From NCBI RefSeq assembly GCF_017316185.1, contig NZ_JAFLVX010000014.1, forward strand, positions 61,406 through 125,405: a stretch of 64,000 nucleotides of DNA, written 5' to 3'. The notes beneath the pieces are model-generated. The model ran no database searches. It saw only the letters and a program-made list of their open reading frames with translations, and was not told the origin of the DNA. Made by a program: the position numbers and the translations under genes. This stretch comes from Candidatus Vagococcus giribetii (GTDB lineage Bacteria; Bacillota; Bacilli; Lactobacillales; Vagococcaceae). This document shows positions 44,046 through 52,601 of the stretch, one piece after another (the stretch's first letter is position 1; each line of letters opens with the position of its first letter).

Positions 44046-45023
44046 ATGAAGATTTTTGATTATGAAGATATTCAACTAGTGCCTAATAAATGTGTGGTAG
44101 AAAGCCGTTCAGAGTGTGAAACAACTGTTAAGCTTGGCAACAGAGAGTTTAAAATGCCTGTGGTGCCTGCGAATATGCAGACAATCATTGATGAAAATAT
44201 TGCAGAATTTTTAGCATCAAAAGGATATTTCTATATTATGCACCGTTTTGATGAAGATGGAAGAATTCCATTTATCAAAAACATGCATGACAAAGGTTTG
44301 TTCGCTTCTATTAGTGTTGGCGTTAAACCAAATGAATACGAATTTGTTAAAAAAATGGCAGATGAAAAGATTGTTCCTGATTATGTGACAATTGACATTG
44401 CTCACGGTCATTCAGATTCAGTTATTAATATGATTAAACATTTAAAAACATTCTTACCAGAAACTTTTGTTATTGCTGGTAACGTAGGAACACCAGAAGC
44501 AGTACGTGAGTTAGAAAACGCTGGAGCTGACGCAACAAAAGTTGGTATTGGACCAGGTAAAGTGTGTATCACGAAGTTAAAAACTGGTTTTGGAACAGGT
44601 GGTTGGCAATTATCAGCTTTAAGAAGATGTAGTAAAGCTGCACGTAAGCCGTTAATCGCTGACGGAGGTATTCGTACTCATGGTGATATCGCTAAATCAA
44701 TTCGTTTTGGAGCTACTATGGTTATGATTGGTTCTTTATTTGCTGGTCACGAAGAGTCTCCAGGTGAGACAGTTGAAGAAAATGGTAAATTATACAAAGA
44801 ATACTTCGGTAGTGCTTCTGAGTATCAAAAAGGTGAGCACAAAAATGTAGAAGGTAAGAAAATCATGATTGAACATCGTGGTAGCTTAGAAGATACATTA
44901 ATTGAAATGCAACAAGATTTACAATCATCTATCTCATATGCAGGTGGAAAAGATTTAGAATCTATTAGAAAAGTAGACTATGTGATTGTTAAAAACTCTA
45001 TTTTTAATGGAGATATTTTTTAA
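44046..45023 (+). CDS. guaC: GMP reductase
   Basis: GuaC converts GMP to IMP with NADPH. The ATG at 44046 follows AGGAGG. The 325-residue IMPDH/GMPR barrel has [13 protein letters not shown], the catalytic Cys174 in [11 protein letters not shown] and [16 protein letters not shown]. No CBS domains are present, which distinguishes it from IMP dehydrogenase. With xpt 5 kb upstream it shows purine salvage genes grouped here. Confidence 0.95.
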   Translation: MKIFDYEDIQLVPNKCVVESRSECETTVKLGNREFKMPVVPANMQTIIDENIAEFLASKGYFYIMHRFDEDGRIPFIKNMHDKGLFASISVGVKPNEYEFVKKMADEKIVPDYVTIDIAHGHSDSVINMIKHLKTFLPETFVIAGNVGTPEAVRELENAGADATKVGIGPGKVCITKLKTGFGTGGWQLSALRRCSKAARKPLIADGGIRTHGDIAKSIRFGATMVMIGSLFAGHEESPGETVEENGKLYKEYFGSASEYQKGEHKNVEGKKIMIEHRGSLEDTLIEMQQDLQSSISYAGGKDLESIRKVDYVIVKNSIFNGDIF

Positions 45024-45047
45024 GTCACTATTATCTTAACAATAAGT

Positions 45048-45085
45048 AACTGTAGTGTAGGCACGTCTTACACTACAGTTTTTTT
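45048..45085 (+). terminator. Terminator after guaC
   Basis: AACTGTAGTGTA and TACACTACAGTT pair perfectly with a 9-base loop and a T tract. It is related to other hairpins in the window. Confidence 0.9.
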
Positions 45086-45167
45086 AACCCTAAGATGAAA
45101 AAGGATTCTATCTATCTTAAAAAGCATGAACATGATAAACTAGTGAAACTACGAGATGTTTGTTAGA

Positions 45168-45177
45168 AAGTTGGGGA
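45168..45177 (+). promoter_or_regulatory. rarD ribosome-binding region, possible small-RNA target
   Basis: AAGTTGGGGA lies 4 bases before the rarD TTG start. It is perfectly complementary to TCCCCAACTT in the first loop region of the candidate small RNA (14143-14319, minus strand). Confidence 0.35.
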
Positions 45178-45181
45178 AAAG

Positions 45182-46081
45182 TTGGAAGAAAAAACAAATC
45201 CTAAATGGGGATTAATAGCAGGTTTATTAGCGTATGTATTATGGGGTGTGTTGCCTTTTTACTGGAAGGCAGTAGGAGAGGTATCAGCTCTATCGATTTT
45301 ATGTTACCGTGTATTATGGTCATTTGTCTTTATGCTAATTGTTTTACTAATCACGAAAAAGTTATCTCGTTTTTGGTGTGAGGTAAGAGAAATAATCAAA
45401 AATAAAAAAAGATTACTAGCAATTATTATGGCGGCTCTTTTAATTACAGCCAACTGGTTTATTTTCATTTTTTCAGTGAGTAGCGGTAAAGTCATTGATG
45501 CAAGCCTTGGGTATTATATTAATCCTTTGGTTAACGTCGTCCTAGCAACAGTTATTTTAAAAGAACGCTTAGGCCGTGGCGAGTTGATTGCTTGTTTATT
45601 AGCAACTGTAGGCGTTGTGTTACTAGCTATTCAAAGTGGTCAAATGCCATGGTCTAGTTTAGCGATGGCTGTGACGTTTAGTTTATATGGTTTAATCAAA
45701 AAAACAGCCAGCGTTAGCTCTTTAACGGGCTTAACAATAGAAACGGCTATTATGGCACCATTTGCTTTTATTTACTTAGTCTTTTACTCGTCAGAAGGTT
45801 TTATGGCTTTTGATTTTAAGATTAATTTACTCTTAATTGGAGCTGGTGTGGTTACAGCTATTCCATTGTTTTTATTTGCAGAAGCTGCTAAAAATATTTC
45901 TTATATATTAGTAGGCTTTTTACAATATATTGCACCAACACTAATGTTAGTTGCAGCTATTTGGCAATTTGGAGAAACTTTTAGCACACCTCAAATGATT
46001 GCTTTCTCATTTATTTGGCTAGGCATTCTTATTTTTACAGGAACGAGCGTCTTATCATTAAGAAAAAATAAATTAGCTTAA
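45182..46081 (+). CDS. rarD: EamA-family transporter RarD
   Basis: The 299-residue membrane protein has about ten predicted helices in two EamA-type halves. Its N-terminus, WGLIAGLLAYVLWGVLPFYWK, is characteristic of RarD. The drug/metabolite transporter superfamily moves small organic molecules; the RarD substrate is unknown. The TTG start has GGGG upstream, in a segment complementary to the candidate small RNA. Confidence 0.9.
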   Translation: MEEKTNPKWGLIAGLLAYVLWGVLPFYWKAVGEVSALSILCYRVLWSFVFMLIVLLITKKLSRFWCEVREIIKNKKRLLAIIMAALLITANWFIFIFSVSSGKVIDASLGYYINPLVNVVLATVILKERLGRGELIACLLATVGVVLLAIQSGQMPWSSLAMAVTFSLYGLIKKTASVSSLTGLTIETAIMAPFAFIYLVFYSSEGFMAFDFKINLLLIGAGVVTAIPLFLFAEAAKNISYILVGFLQYIAPTLMLVAAIWQFGETFSTPQMIAFSFIWLGILIFTGTSVLSLRKNKLA

Positions 46082-46095
46082 AACAGCAAAAAGAA

Positions 46096-46145
46096 AAGGA
46101 TAGTGATGTAAGTAAATACTTACGTCACTGTCCTTCTTGTTTTTT
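46096..46145. terminator. Bidirectional terminator between rarD and the HAD gene
   Basis: AAGGATAGTGATGTAAG and CTTACGTCACTGTCCTT pair over 17 bp, apart from G-U and one mismatch, followed by T-rich sequence. It shares sequence with the hairpin at 2811. Confidence 0.82.
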
Positions 46146-46956
46146 AGTTTAAAACCCATTGCTCTAATGCGTATGCCACACCATGTTCATCGTTTGATTT
46201 CGTGATTTTATCGGCAATTTCTTTAACAGATGGAACTGCATTTCCCATGGCTACGCCAGTACCAGCTACTTCAATCATAGATAAGTCATTTTCATTATCT
46301 CCAATAGCCATTACTTCATCTAAGCTAATATTTAAAAAATTCGCTAATTCTGCTACAGCAATTCCTTTAGTAGCTTGTTTATTGAGAACTTCTAAATAGA
46401 AAGGCATGCTTTTAACCATCGCAAAACGCTCAGTAAATGACTCTGGAATTTCTTTAATGGCTGCATCTAATTTTTCTTGGTGATCAATCATCATTGACTT
46501 AATGATTTTGGTATCAGCAGTCATGTCAGAAACAGGACGATAAGTTAATGGCATTCCTGTTAAGAAAGACTCATGAATCGTGTATTCAGAAATATCTTTA
46601 TTGGCTGTATACATGTTGTTATAGTCTTGAACGTGTAGATGAATATTTAATTTTCTAGCTAGTAACTCAATATCTAAGTAGTCATCATGACTTAAGCCAT
46701 GTTCAATTAAAACTTTTTCAGTACCAGCATTTTGAATTAAAGCACCATTATAAGTAATCATAAAACCATGTTCGTTGTCTAAATTTAATTCTTTGATTAA
46801 ATCCATAACACCAATAGTTGGTCTACCTGTAGCTATAACAATGTTAACTCCTTGCTCAGTACATTTTCGAATCGCTTCTTTCACTTCATTAGTGACTTTA
46901 CGTTCTGAGTTCAGTAATGTTCCATCAATATCAATTGTGACAAGTTTAATACTCAA
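46144..46956 (-). CDS. Cof-type HAD-IIB sugar-phosphate phosphatase (YidA-like)
   Basis: The 270-residue HAD hydrolase has motif I DIDGTLLNS (catalytic Asp8 and Asp10), motif II in IATGRP, a C2B cap domain (about 85-190) and motif IV GDNENDLSMIEVAG. The family dephosphorylates sugar phosphates and similar metabolites. It is the last gene of a minus-strand operon after the HD hydrolase, 14 bases downstream. Confidence 0.9.
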   Translation of the reverse strand: MSIKLVTIDIDGTLLNSERKVTNEVKEAIRKCTEQGVNIVIATGRPTIGVMDLIKELNLDNEHGFMITYNGALIQNAGTEKVLIEHGLSHDDYLDIELLARKLNIHLHVQDYNNMYTANKDISEYTIHESFLTGMPLTYRPVSDMTADTKIIKSMMIDHQEKLDAAIKEIPESFTERFAMVKSMPFYLEVLNKQATKGIAVAELANFLNISLDEVMAIGDNENDLSMIEVAGTGVAMGNAVPSVKEIADKITKSNDEHGVAYALEQWVLN

Positions 46957-46970
46957 AATAGTTACACTCC

Positions 46971-48326
46971 TTAGTTTTCTTTGATGCCACCGTTATGAAT
47001 ATGACGATTAAAGGCGACAATCTGTTCTTCAAATAAAGTATATGATGAGGCTTCTTTTGTTGCAAGCATTTCTTTAGGGAAGTAGAATCGCTGATCGCCT
47101 TTTGTTTGTCCTGCTAGAGCAGCTACTAAATCACTAGCTTTTGATAATTCAACTAGTGAGCCATCAGATTCCATTAACTCGATTTGAGTTCGGTGTTTAT
47201 TTTTAGTTGGTGCGTAAAAATCATATGGCAAATCATAACTTGAATTAATAGCAGTATAGTTATCTGGATCAAAGCCAACTTCTCGAATTAACTGTTGTAA
47301 AACAGGAATCTGATCCTTTGTTTTGTCGTTAAATGTAACAGATTTAAAGGGACGACGGTGTAAAAAGCGTTTAGCTAAATCGCTTAGTGTCGTATCTGAA
47401 TGATCTGCCCAAGACAGAAAAGCAGTATTTAATACGCCATCATCTAGTTTCAAATAATCTGTTAATGTATAGTCATTCTTTAGAAAAGGAATGAGTAAAG
47501 GCGAGTAGTTAGTAAAGAACTCCGGATCATTTTGATAGAGAAACTTACCTCGTTTTAATAAATGGTCTAAAATAACTTCCATCCCTCTAGAAACTGGGTG
47601 AAAATAAATTTGCATATACATTTGGTAACGACTGACAATGTAATCCTCAACAGCGTGCATGCCGTTAAATTGGAAAGTAATACCGTGTTTATAAGGTCTA
47701 ATAACACGTAAGATACGGGTTAAATCAAATGTGCCATACTCTGTTCCTGTGTAGTAAGCATCTCGAAGTAAGTAATCCATACGGTCCGCATCAATCTGGC
47801 TAGAGATGAGTTGAACAACTTGTTGGTTGGGATAAGTTTTACTAATAACACTGGCTACTTTTTCAGGGAAATCAGAAGAGACTTGACGCAAAATCTCATT
47901 AATTTCAGTTGTTTCTGAGGTAATGATTTCAATAGTAATGGCTTCGTGATTGGTATTGAAAATCCCCTCAAAGGTATGGGAGTATGGGCCATGTCCGACG
48001 TCATGGAGTAAGGCCGCACATAAAGCGACTAAACGTTCTTTGTCATCCCAACCTTTTTCAGGATCATCTTTAATCGAAAAATTACGTTCAAAAAAATTAC
48101 AAATTCGTCGTGTGATTTCGTAAACACCTAAAGAATGGCCGAATCTTGAATGCTCAGCTGCATGAAAAGTGAACGAGCTTGTACCAAGTTGTTTAATCCG
48201 TCTCAGACGTTGGAACTCTTTTGAGTTAATCAAGTCTAAAATAAGTCGATGCTCCACATGGATGTATTGATGAATAGGATCACGGAAGACTTTCTCGATA
48301 GGAAGAGTGGTTTCGTAGTTGGTCAT
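46971..48326 (-). CDS. HD-domain phosphohydrolase (dNTPase-like, YwfO/EF1143 type)
   Basis: The 451-residue protein carries an HD domain: His in FGHSLGVYEITRR, HD pair in LLHDVGHGPYSHTFE, and a distal Asp in DADRMDYLLRDAYYTG. Start and length resemble the enterococcal deoxynucleotide triphosphohydrolase EF1143 and B. subtilis YwfO. Its start codon shares a base with the stop of lipL (coupled), and lipL-ywfO pairing is also seen in Bacillus. Confidence 0.87.
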   Translation of the reverse strand: MTNYETTLPIEKVFRDPIHQYIHVEHRLILDLINSKEFQRLRRIKQLGTSSFTFHAAEHSRFGHSLGVYEITRRICNFFERNFSIKDDPEKGWDDKERLVALCAALLHDVGHGPYSHTFEGIFNTNHEAITIEIITSETTEINEILRQVSSDFPEKVASVISKTYPNQQVVQLISSQIDADRMDYLLRDAYYTGTEYGTFDLTRILRVIRPYKHGITFQFNGMHAVEDYIVSRYQMYMQIYFHPVSRGMEVILDHLLKRGKFLYQNDPEFFTNYSPLLIPFLKNDYTLTDYLKLDDGVLNTAFLSWADHSDTTLSDLAKRFLHRRPFKSVTFNDKTKDQIPVLQQLIREVGFDPDNYTAINSSYDLPYDFYAPTKNKHRTQIELMESDGSLVELSKASDLVAALAGQTKGDQRFYFPKEMLATKEASSYTLFEEQIVAFNRHIHNGGIKEN

Positions 48327-49177
48327 TAAAGCGCCTCCCAGTTAATGATTTCATTTCGTCGTTTCATTCGTTCTTCCTGATGTTTAAAGCTATTTTCAAA
48401 GTCTTCTGATGCTAAAAAGTGTTGAAATTCTTCCTGTGAAGACTGATCTAAGTTGTAGTTTGCTTCTATAGCTCCTAATAAACGTGATGTCATATCTGAC
48501 ACACTTAGAGATGTTTCTAGTAAATCTGATAAATTTGCCATCGAGTCTGGGTTGACAGGAGGAAACTTATCTTGACCAAATTTGTCACCTAAGCTGACTT
48601 GGTAAAAATCTCTCACTAAAGAGCCACGTTTATTTTGATCCCCATTAACACTTAAATAGATCATGATAGCAATCCCTTTTTTGATACGTCTTTGAGAGAT
48701 GCCGGCGAATTTTTTGCCATTGATACTTAAATCAAACTCGCCAGGACAATAGGAATCGCTCACTTCAAAGGCATCGATTTGACAGTCGAAATCTGCTAAT
48801 GCTGTTTCAATCATCTGCTTCATTAATTCATAGCCATTATCAATAGATAGGTCGGACTTAATTTCTGGTTGAGGAAGAATCATTGTAAAGTTTAAGACAC
48901 CTTCATCTGCTACAACAGCAAGGCCGCCAGAGTTTCTAACAACTGGTTGATAACCATTTGTTAGAATAGAAGAAATCCCTTTATCAAGCATGGTAACTCG
49001 AGTATCTTGCATGCCTAAAATAAGTTCGTTAGTCATTGTCCAAAAATGGAAACAAGTTAGTTGCTCATTACCTGCATATTCCGCTAATAGATCTGTATAA
49101 ATAAAAGGCTCTAATGCCTTTTGTGAAGGTATATTGATGTGTTCTAATAACACAGCCGATTGGTTTAATTGAGTCAT
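48326..49177 (-). CDS. lipL: Octanoyl/lipoyl transferase LipL-like
   Basis: The 283-residue protein has the BPL/LplA/LipB fold. The LipL signature SYCPGEFDLSINGKKFAGI contains the probable catalytic Cys144. In B. subtilis LipL moves octanoyl groups from GcvH to E2 subunits. Other motifs are RNSGGLAVVADEGVLNF and QRRIKKGIAIMIYL. AGGAG precedes the ATG. It leads the minus-strand operon with the HD hydrolase and the HAD phosphatase. Confidence 0.82.
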   Translation of the reverse strand: MTQLNQSAVLLEHINIPSQKALEPFIYTDLLAEYAGNEQLTCFHFWTMTNELILGMQDTRVTMLDKGISSILTNGYQPVVRNSGGLAVVADEGVLNFTMILPQPEIKSDLSIDNGYELMKQMIETALADFDCQIDAFEVSDSYCPGEFDLSINGKKFAGISQRRIKKGIAIMIYLSVNGDQNKRGSLVRDFYQVSLGDKFGQDKFPPVNPDSMANLSDLLETSLSVSDMTSRLLGAIEANYNLDQSSQEEFQHFLASEDFENSFKHQEERMKRRNEIINWEAL

Positions 49178-49313
49178 GTCATCGCTCCTAAAATCATAGT
49201 ATGTTTATTATACATGAGTTGATGTAAAAAAAAGAGCTAAAAGACTTTGACTTTATTTGACAAATGAATGAGAACCAAGGAAAATAGAGGAAATAGTAAG
49301 TTGAGGTGTAGAG

Positions 49314-49751
49314 ATGGAAGAGAGAAAATCAATCCCTGTCATGATTAAATTAAAGACAGAAGTGTTTCAAGAAAATGAATTTAAAGAGTTCTTTTTGGAA
49401 GAAGAAGGCCAAATTGTTCGTATTGGCGAAGTTCTTTATATTAGATACAAGGAATTGTTAGATGGAGTCGACAATAAGGTATCTGTTACGATGAAAATTT
49501 TAGCAGATGGTAGTGTGCAGTTGATACGTGCTGGAGAGGTACGTATGAAATTGAAGTTTGATTATCAAAAGTACAATGAAACTAACTACCAAACGCCTTT
49601 TGGCAATATGATTATTCGAACCTTTACTAATAATATTCGAGTGAGTTTAAAAGACCGTCCATATTCTGGACAAGTAACCATCGATTATGATTTATATGGT
49701 GGGGAAGAAAAAATTGGTGTTTACCACTTGGAACTTAATTTTACGGCGTAG
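49314..49751 (+). CDS. DUF1934 domain protein (YwiB-like)
   Basis: The 145-residue protein matches the DUF1934 family, a calycin-like beta-barrel of unknown function. It has a central LIRAGEVRMKLKFDYQKYNETNYQTPFG region (shortened here: RMKLKFDYQ) and a C-terminal VTIDYDLYGGEEKIG. In Bacillus ywiB lies near argS and rpoE; here rpoE follows after 85 bases. The ATG has GAGGTG upstream. Confidence 0.85.
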   Translation: MEERKSIPVMIKLKTEVFQENEFKEFFLEEEGQIVRIGEVLYIRYKELLDGVDNKVSVTMKILADGSVQLIRAGEVRMKLKFDYQKYNETNYQTPFGNMIIRTFTNNIRVSLKDRPYSGQVTIDYDLYGGEEKIGVYHLELNFTA

Positions 49752-49836
49752 ATTGGCTAAAAAGAATGAAATTAAATTGCATTGAATCAGTAGTTATTGT
49801 ATTATAAAGAGTAGACTGTGAAAGGACGTGTGCCAG

Positions 49837-50445
49837 TTGGAATTTAAAATGTTCGAGGGTATCGATAAAAGTGAAATCTCAATGATAGAAGTGGCTCATG
49901 CTATTTTAGCTGAACGTGGCGACATCATGGATTTTTCAGACTTAGTTAATCAAATCCAAACTTATTTAGGAAAAGCGGATAGTGAAATTAGAGATGTATT
50001 ACCACAATTTTATACAGATTTAAATATTGATGGTAGTTTTATTTCTTTAGGCGATAATCGTTGGGGATTACGTGCTTGGTATCCAATTGACTCTATTGAT
50101 GAAGAAGTATCAGGAATCGATGAAGATGATGATGAAACAGTTCGTCGTAAAAAACGTAAGAAAGTAAATGCCTTTATCGGAATGGATGAAGACGCAATTG
50201 ATTACAATGACGATGACCCAGAAGATTCAGACATCGATCACGATGAAGATGACGAAGAGCTTTATGACGAAGAAGATGATGAAGCAAAAGAAATTAAAGA
50301 ATACACAACTGATTTATCTGAAATTGGAGACGTTGACGAAGAAGAAACTGACGAAGCTGAAGGTTTAACGATCGTCGATGAAGACGACTTAGACGATGAC
50401 GATCTTTATGACGATGAAGAGGAAGAAGAACAAGAACAAGAATAA
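49837..50445 (+). CDS. rpoE: RNA polymerase delta subunit
   Basis: The TTG at 49837 has AAAGGA 10 bases upstream and gives the family-typical start [23 protein letters not shown]; the GTG at 49828 is too close to that site. The 202-residue protein has the folded N-terminal HARE-HTH domain (about 1-90, with [23 protein letters not shown]) and a very acidic disordered tail of Asp/Glu repeats. Delta speeds RNA polymerase recycling and promoter selectivity in Firmicutes. Monocistronic, with a terminator. Confidence 0.95.
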   Translation: MEFKMFEGIDKSEISMIEVAHAILAERGDIMDFSDLVNQIQTYLGKADSEIRDVLPQFYTDLNIDGSFISLGDNRWGLRAWYPIDSIDEEVSGIDEDDDETVRRKKRKKVNAFIGMDEDAIDYNDDDPEDSDIDHDEDDEELYDEEDDEAKEIKEYTTDLSEIGDVDEEETDEAEGLTIVDEDDLDDDDLYDDEEEEEQEQE

Positions 50446-50451
50446 CAAGTT

Positions 50452-50485
50452 AAAAGAGTTCCTTATTATAAGGAGCTCTTTTTTT
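50452..50485 (+). terminator. Terminator after rpoE
   Basis: AAAAGAGTTCCTTA and TAAGGAGCTCTTTT pair with one G-U, then T residues. Confidence 0.88.
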
Positions 50486-50504
50486 AAAATGAGGAGGCAG
50501 TTAT

Positions 50505-50837
50505 GTGATTCACCAACTAGTTAATTATATTATTTTTGCATTAAATACATTTTCAGTTATTATTTTATTATTTGGTGTTGGAAAAGCGATGATTGATTTC
50601 TTTAAAAACGAGATGAGTGGACTAGACCAAAAGGAAGTTTCAAAAAGGAATAACGCAGTAAAAATCTATTTAGGTTCATATGTCCTACTAAGTTTAGAAG
50701 TATTAATTGCCTCAGATATTATTGAAACAATCCTTAATCCATCGATTGAAGATATCTTGATTTTAGCTGGGATAGTTGTTATTAGAACAGCGATTTCGTA
50801 CTTCTTAGGAAAAGAAATTGAGAGCACAGAAGTCTGA
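50505..50837 (+). CDS. DUF1622 family small membrane protein
   Basis: The 110-residue protein starts at GTG behind GAGGAGG. It has three predicted membrane segments (about 8-30, 50-70 and 80-102), with LGSYVLLSLEVLIASDIIETI in the middle, matching the DUF1622 family. Function unknown. It stands alone between two terminators. Confidence 0.8.
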   Translation: MIHQLVNYIIFALNTFSVIILLFGVGKAMIDFFKNEMSGLDQKEVSKRNNAVKIYLGSYVLLSLEVLIASDIIETILNPSIEDILILAGIVVIRTAISYFLGKEIESTEV

Positions 50838-50885
50838 AAAAAATAGCTTAACAAATTTAAATATTTGTTAAGCTATTTTTTTATT
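50836..50885 (+). terminator. Terminator after the DUF1622 gene
   Basis: AAAAAATAGCTTAACAAAT pairs perfectly with ATTTGTTAAGCTATTTTTT over 19 bp, with a T tract. Confidence 0.92.
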
Positions 50886-50898
50886 TGAGTTAAAACAC

Positions 50899-50927
50899 TT
50901 GTGTTTTTTTATATTAACGCTTACAAT
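50899..50927 (+). promoter_or_regulatory. Promoter of the aldehyde dehydrogenase gene
   Basis: TTGTGT (50899-50904), 17 bases, then TACAAT (50922-50927). A cre site overlaps the spacer and -10. Confidence 0.7.
50912..50925 (-). promoter_or_regulatory. Catabolite-responsive element (cre) for CcpA
   Basis: Read on the minus strand the site is TGTAAGCGTTAATA, matching 13 of 14 positions of the cre consensus TGWAARCGYTWNCA. It overlaps the -10 box, so bound CcpA-HPr(Ser-P) should repress the aldehyde dehydrogenase gene. Confidence 0.65.
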
Positions 50928-50971
50928 AGCAACTATACCAAATAAACAAATAGTAAAGGAGCAATACAAAG

Positions 50972-52447
50972 ATGGTTGATTTAAAAGTAGATGAGAACTA
51001 TATCTTATACATTAATGGCGAGTGGACCAATGGTAAAGGCTCAGATAGATTAGATAGTTATTCCCCAGCAACAGGACAAAAATTAGCAAGTTTTGTTGAT
51101 GCAGTTTCTGAAGATGTTGATGACGCAGTTGAGGCAGCGACTAAGGCTTTAGTGGATTGGAAAAAGATGTCTATTTTAGACCGTAGTCAATTATTACTAA
51201 AAATAGCAGATGTGATTGATGCCAACATGGAGCATTTAGCTATGGTTGAATCAATGGATAATGGTAAGCCAATTCGTGAGACAACAACAATTGATGTCCC
51301 ACTAAGTGCAGACCATTTTAGATATTTTGCAGGAGTTATCCGCAGTGAAGAGGGAACCGCAACAGCTTTTGATGAAAATACACTAAGTATTGTGATTCGT
51401 GAACCAATTGGGGTAGTAGGACAAATCATTCCTTGGAACTTCCCAATTTTGATGGCAGCTTGGAAAATTGCACCAGCTTTAGCTGCAGGGAATACTATTG
51501 TGATTCACCCATCATCATCAACGTCTCTAAGTTTACTTGAAATGGTAAAACTAATTGGTCCACTTTTACCAAAAGGTGTGTTGAATGTTATCACAGGTAA
51601 GGGTTCAAAATCAGGAGACTACATGTTGCATCATGAAGGATTCAATAAATTAGCCTTCACAGGTTCAACTGAGATTGGTTATAACGTAGCAAAAGCAGCC
51701 GCTGAAAGATTGATTCCTGCAACCTTAGAACTTGGTGGCAAATCAGCTAATATTTTCTTTGATGATATGCCTTTTGAAAAAGCCCTTGAAGGAGCTCAAT
51801 TGGGTATTTTATTCAATCAAGGTCAAGTGTGTTGTGCCGGTTCAAGAATATTTGTTCAAGAGGGCATTTACGATAAATTTGTAAACGCTCTTAAAGAAAA
51901 ATTTGAATCTGTTATTGTTGATGAACCATGGAAACCTGAAACTCAAATGGGCGCTCAAGTCAACGAAGGACAATTAATTAAGATTGAAGAAGCTATTGAA
52001 GCAGGCCGTCGTGAAGGAGCTACTATTTTAACAGGTGGAACCAGATTAACAGGCGCTTTAAGTAATGGCTGTTATATGAGACCGACATTATTGACTGATG
52101 TAACAAATGACATGGAAGTGGCACGTGAAGAAATTTTTGGGCCAGTTGCTGTTGTGATTAAATTCAAAACAATGGAAGAAGTCATTGAAATGGCCAATGA
52201 TTCTGATTACGGTCTAGGTGGCGGTGTGTGGACAACCAACATTAACACAGCTCTAAAAGTAGGGCGTGGTGTTGAAACAGGACGTGTTTGGGTGAATACA
52301 TACAATCAAATTCCAGCTGGAAGTCCTTTTGGCGGATACAAAAAATCTGGTATTGGAAGAGAAACACATAAAGCTATCCTAGATAGTTACTCACAATCAA
52401 AAAATATCTATATTGATACACAAGATACGCCGATTGGTCTGTACTAA
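50972..52447 (+). CDS. NAD-dependent aldehyde dehydrogenase
   Basis: The 491-residue ALDH-superfamily enzyme oxidises an aldehyde to the acid. It has IIPWNFPILMAAWK (about 152), the general base Glu253 in LELGGKSAN and the catalytic Cys287 in NQGQVCCAGSR. The lysine that usually contacts NAD in the NTIV-K-P segment is His179 here (IHPSSST), a variant I associate with the AldA-like Gram-positive group. Under a cre-overlapped promoter, it is probably used when preferred sugars are absent. No obvious terminator follows. Confidence 0.9.
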   Translation: MVDLKVDENYILYINGEWTNGKGSDRLDSYSPATGQKLASFVDAVSEDVDDAVEAATKALVDWKKMSILDRSQLLLKIADVIDANMEHLAMVESMDNGKPIRETTTIDVPLSADHFRYFAGVIRSEEGTATAFDENTLSIVIREPIGVVGQIIPWNFPILMAAWKIAPALAAGNTIVIHPSSSTSLSLLEMVKLIGPLLPKGVLNVITGKGSKSGDYMLHHEGFNKLAFTGSTEIGYNVAKAAAERLIPATLELGGKSANIFFDDMPFEKALEGAQLGILFNQGQVCCAGSRIFVQEGIYDKFVNALKEKFESVIVDEPWKPETQMGAQVNEGQLIKIEEAIEAGRREGATILTGGTRLTGALSNGCYMRPTLLTDVTNDMEVAREEIFGPVAVVIKFKTMEEVIEMANDSDYGLGGGVWTTNINTALKVGRGVETGRVWVNTYNQIPAGSPFGGYKKSGIGRETHKAILDSYSQSKNIYIDTQDTPIGLY

Positions 52448-52488
52448 ATTAAATACATTGTGAAAAAGTTTGAAAGTTTCAGAAAAGT

Positions 52489-52501
52489 AACGATTATCGT
52501 T
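52489..52501. promoter_or_regulatory. Palindrome upstream of fba
   Basis: AACGAT-T-ATCGTT is a perfect 13-base inverted repeat about 45 bases upstream of the putative fba -10 box. Possible operator; the regulator is unknown. Confidence 0.3.
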
Positions 52502-52530
52502 TAGTTTGGCTAGCAATCAAGAGGAAACTC

Positions 52531-52539
52531 TGTTAAAAT
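52531..52539 (+). promoter_or_regulatory. Extended -10 promoter of fba
   Basis: TGTTAAAAT has the TGN extended -10 form. TAGCAA lies 17 bases upstream as a weak -35. The leader is about 55 bases, ending in AGGAGG. Confidence 0.45.
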
Positions 52540-52601
52540 GACTGTGTTAGCTAAGCTAAACTTAATAAAAATCTTTATCCAAAATTAGGAGGAAATTATT
52601 T

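Noticed and set aside
50168..50368. Open frame in the acidic tail region of rpoE
   Set aside because: A lysine/methionine-rich +1 frame arises automatically from GAT/GAA repeats. The delta subunit frame is the conserved one.
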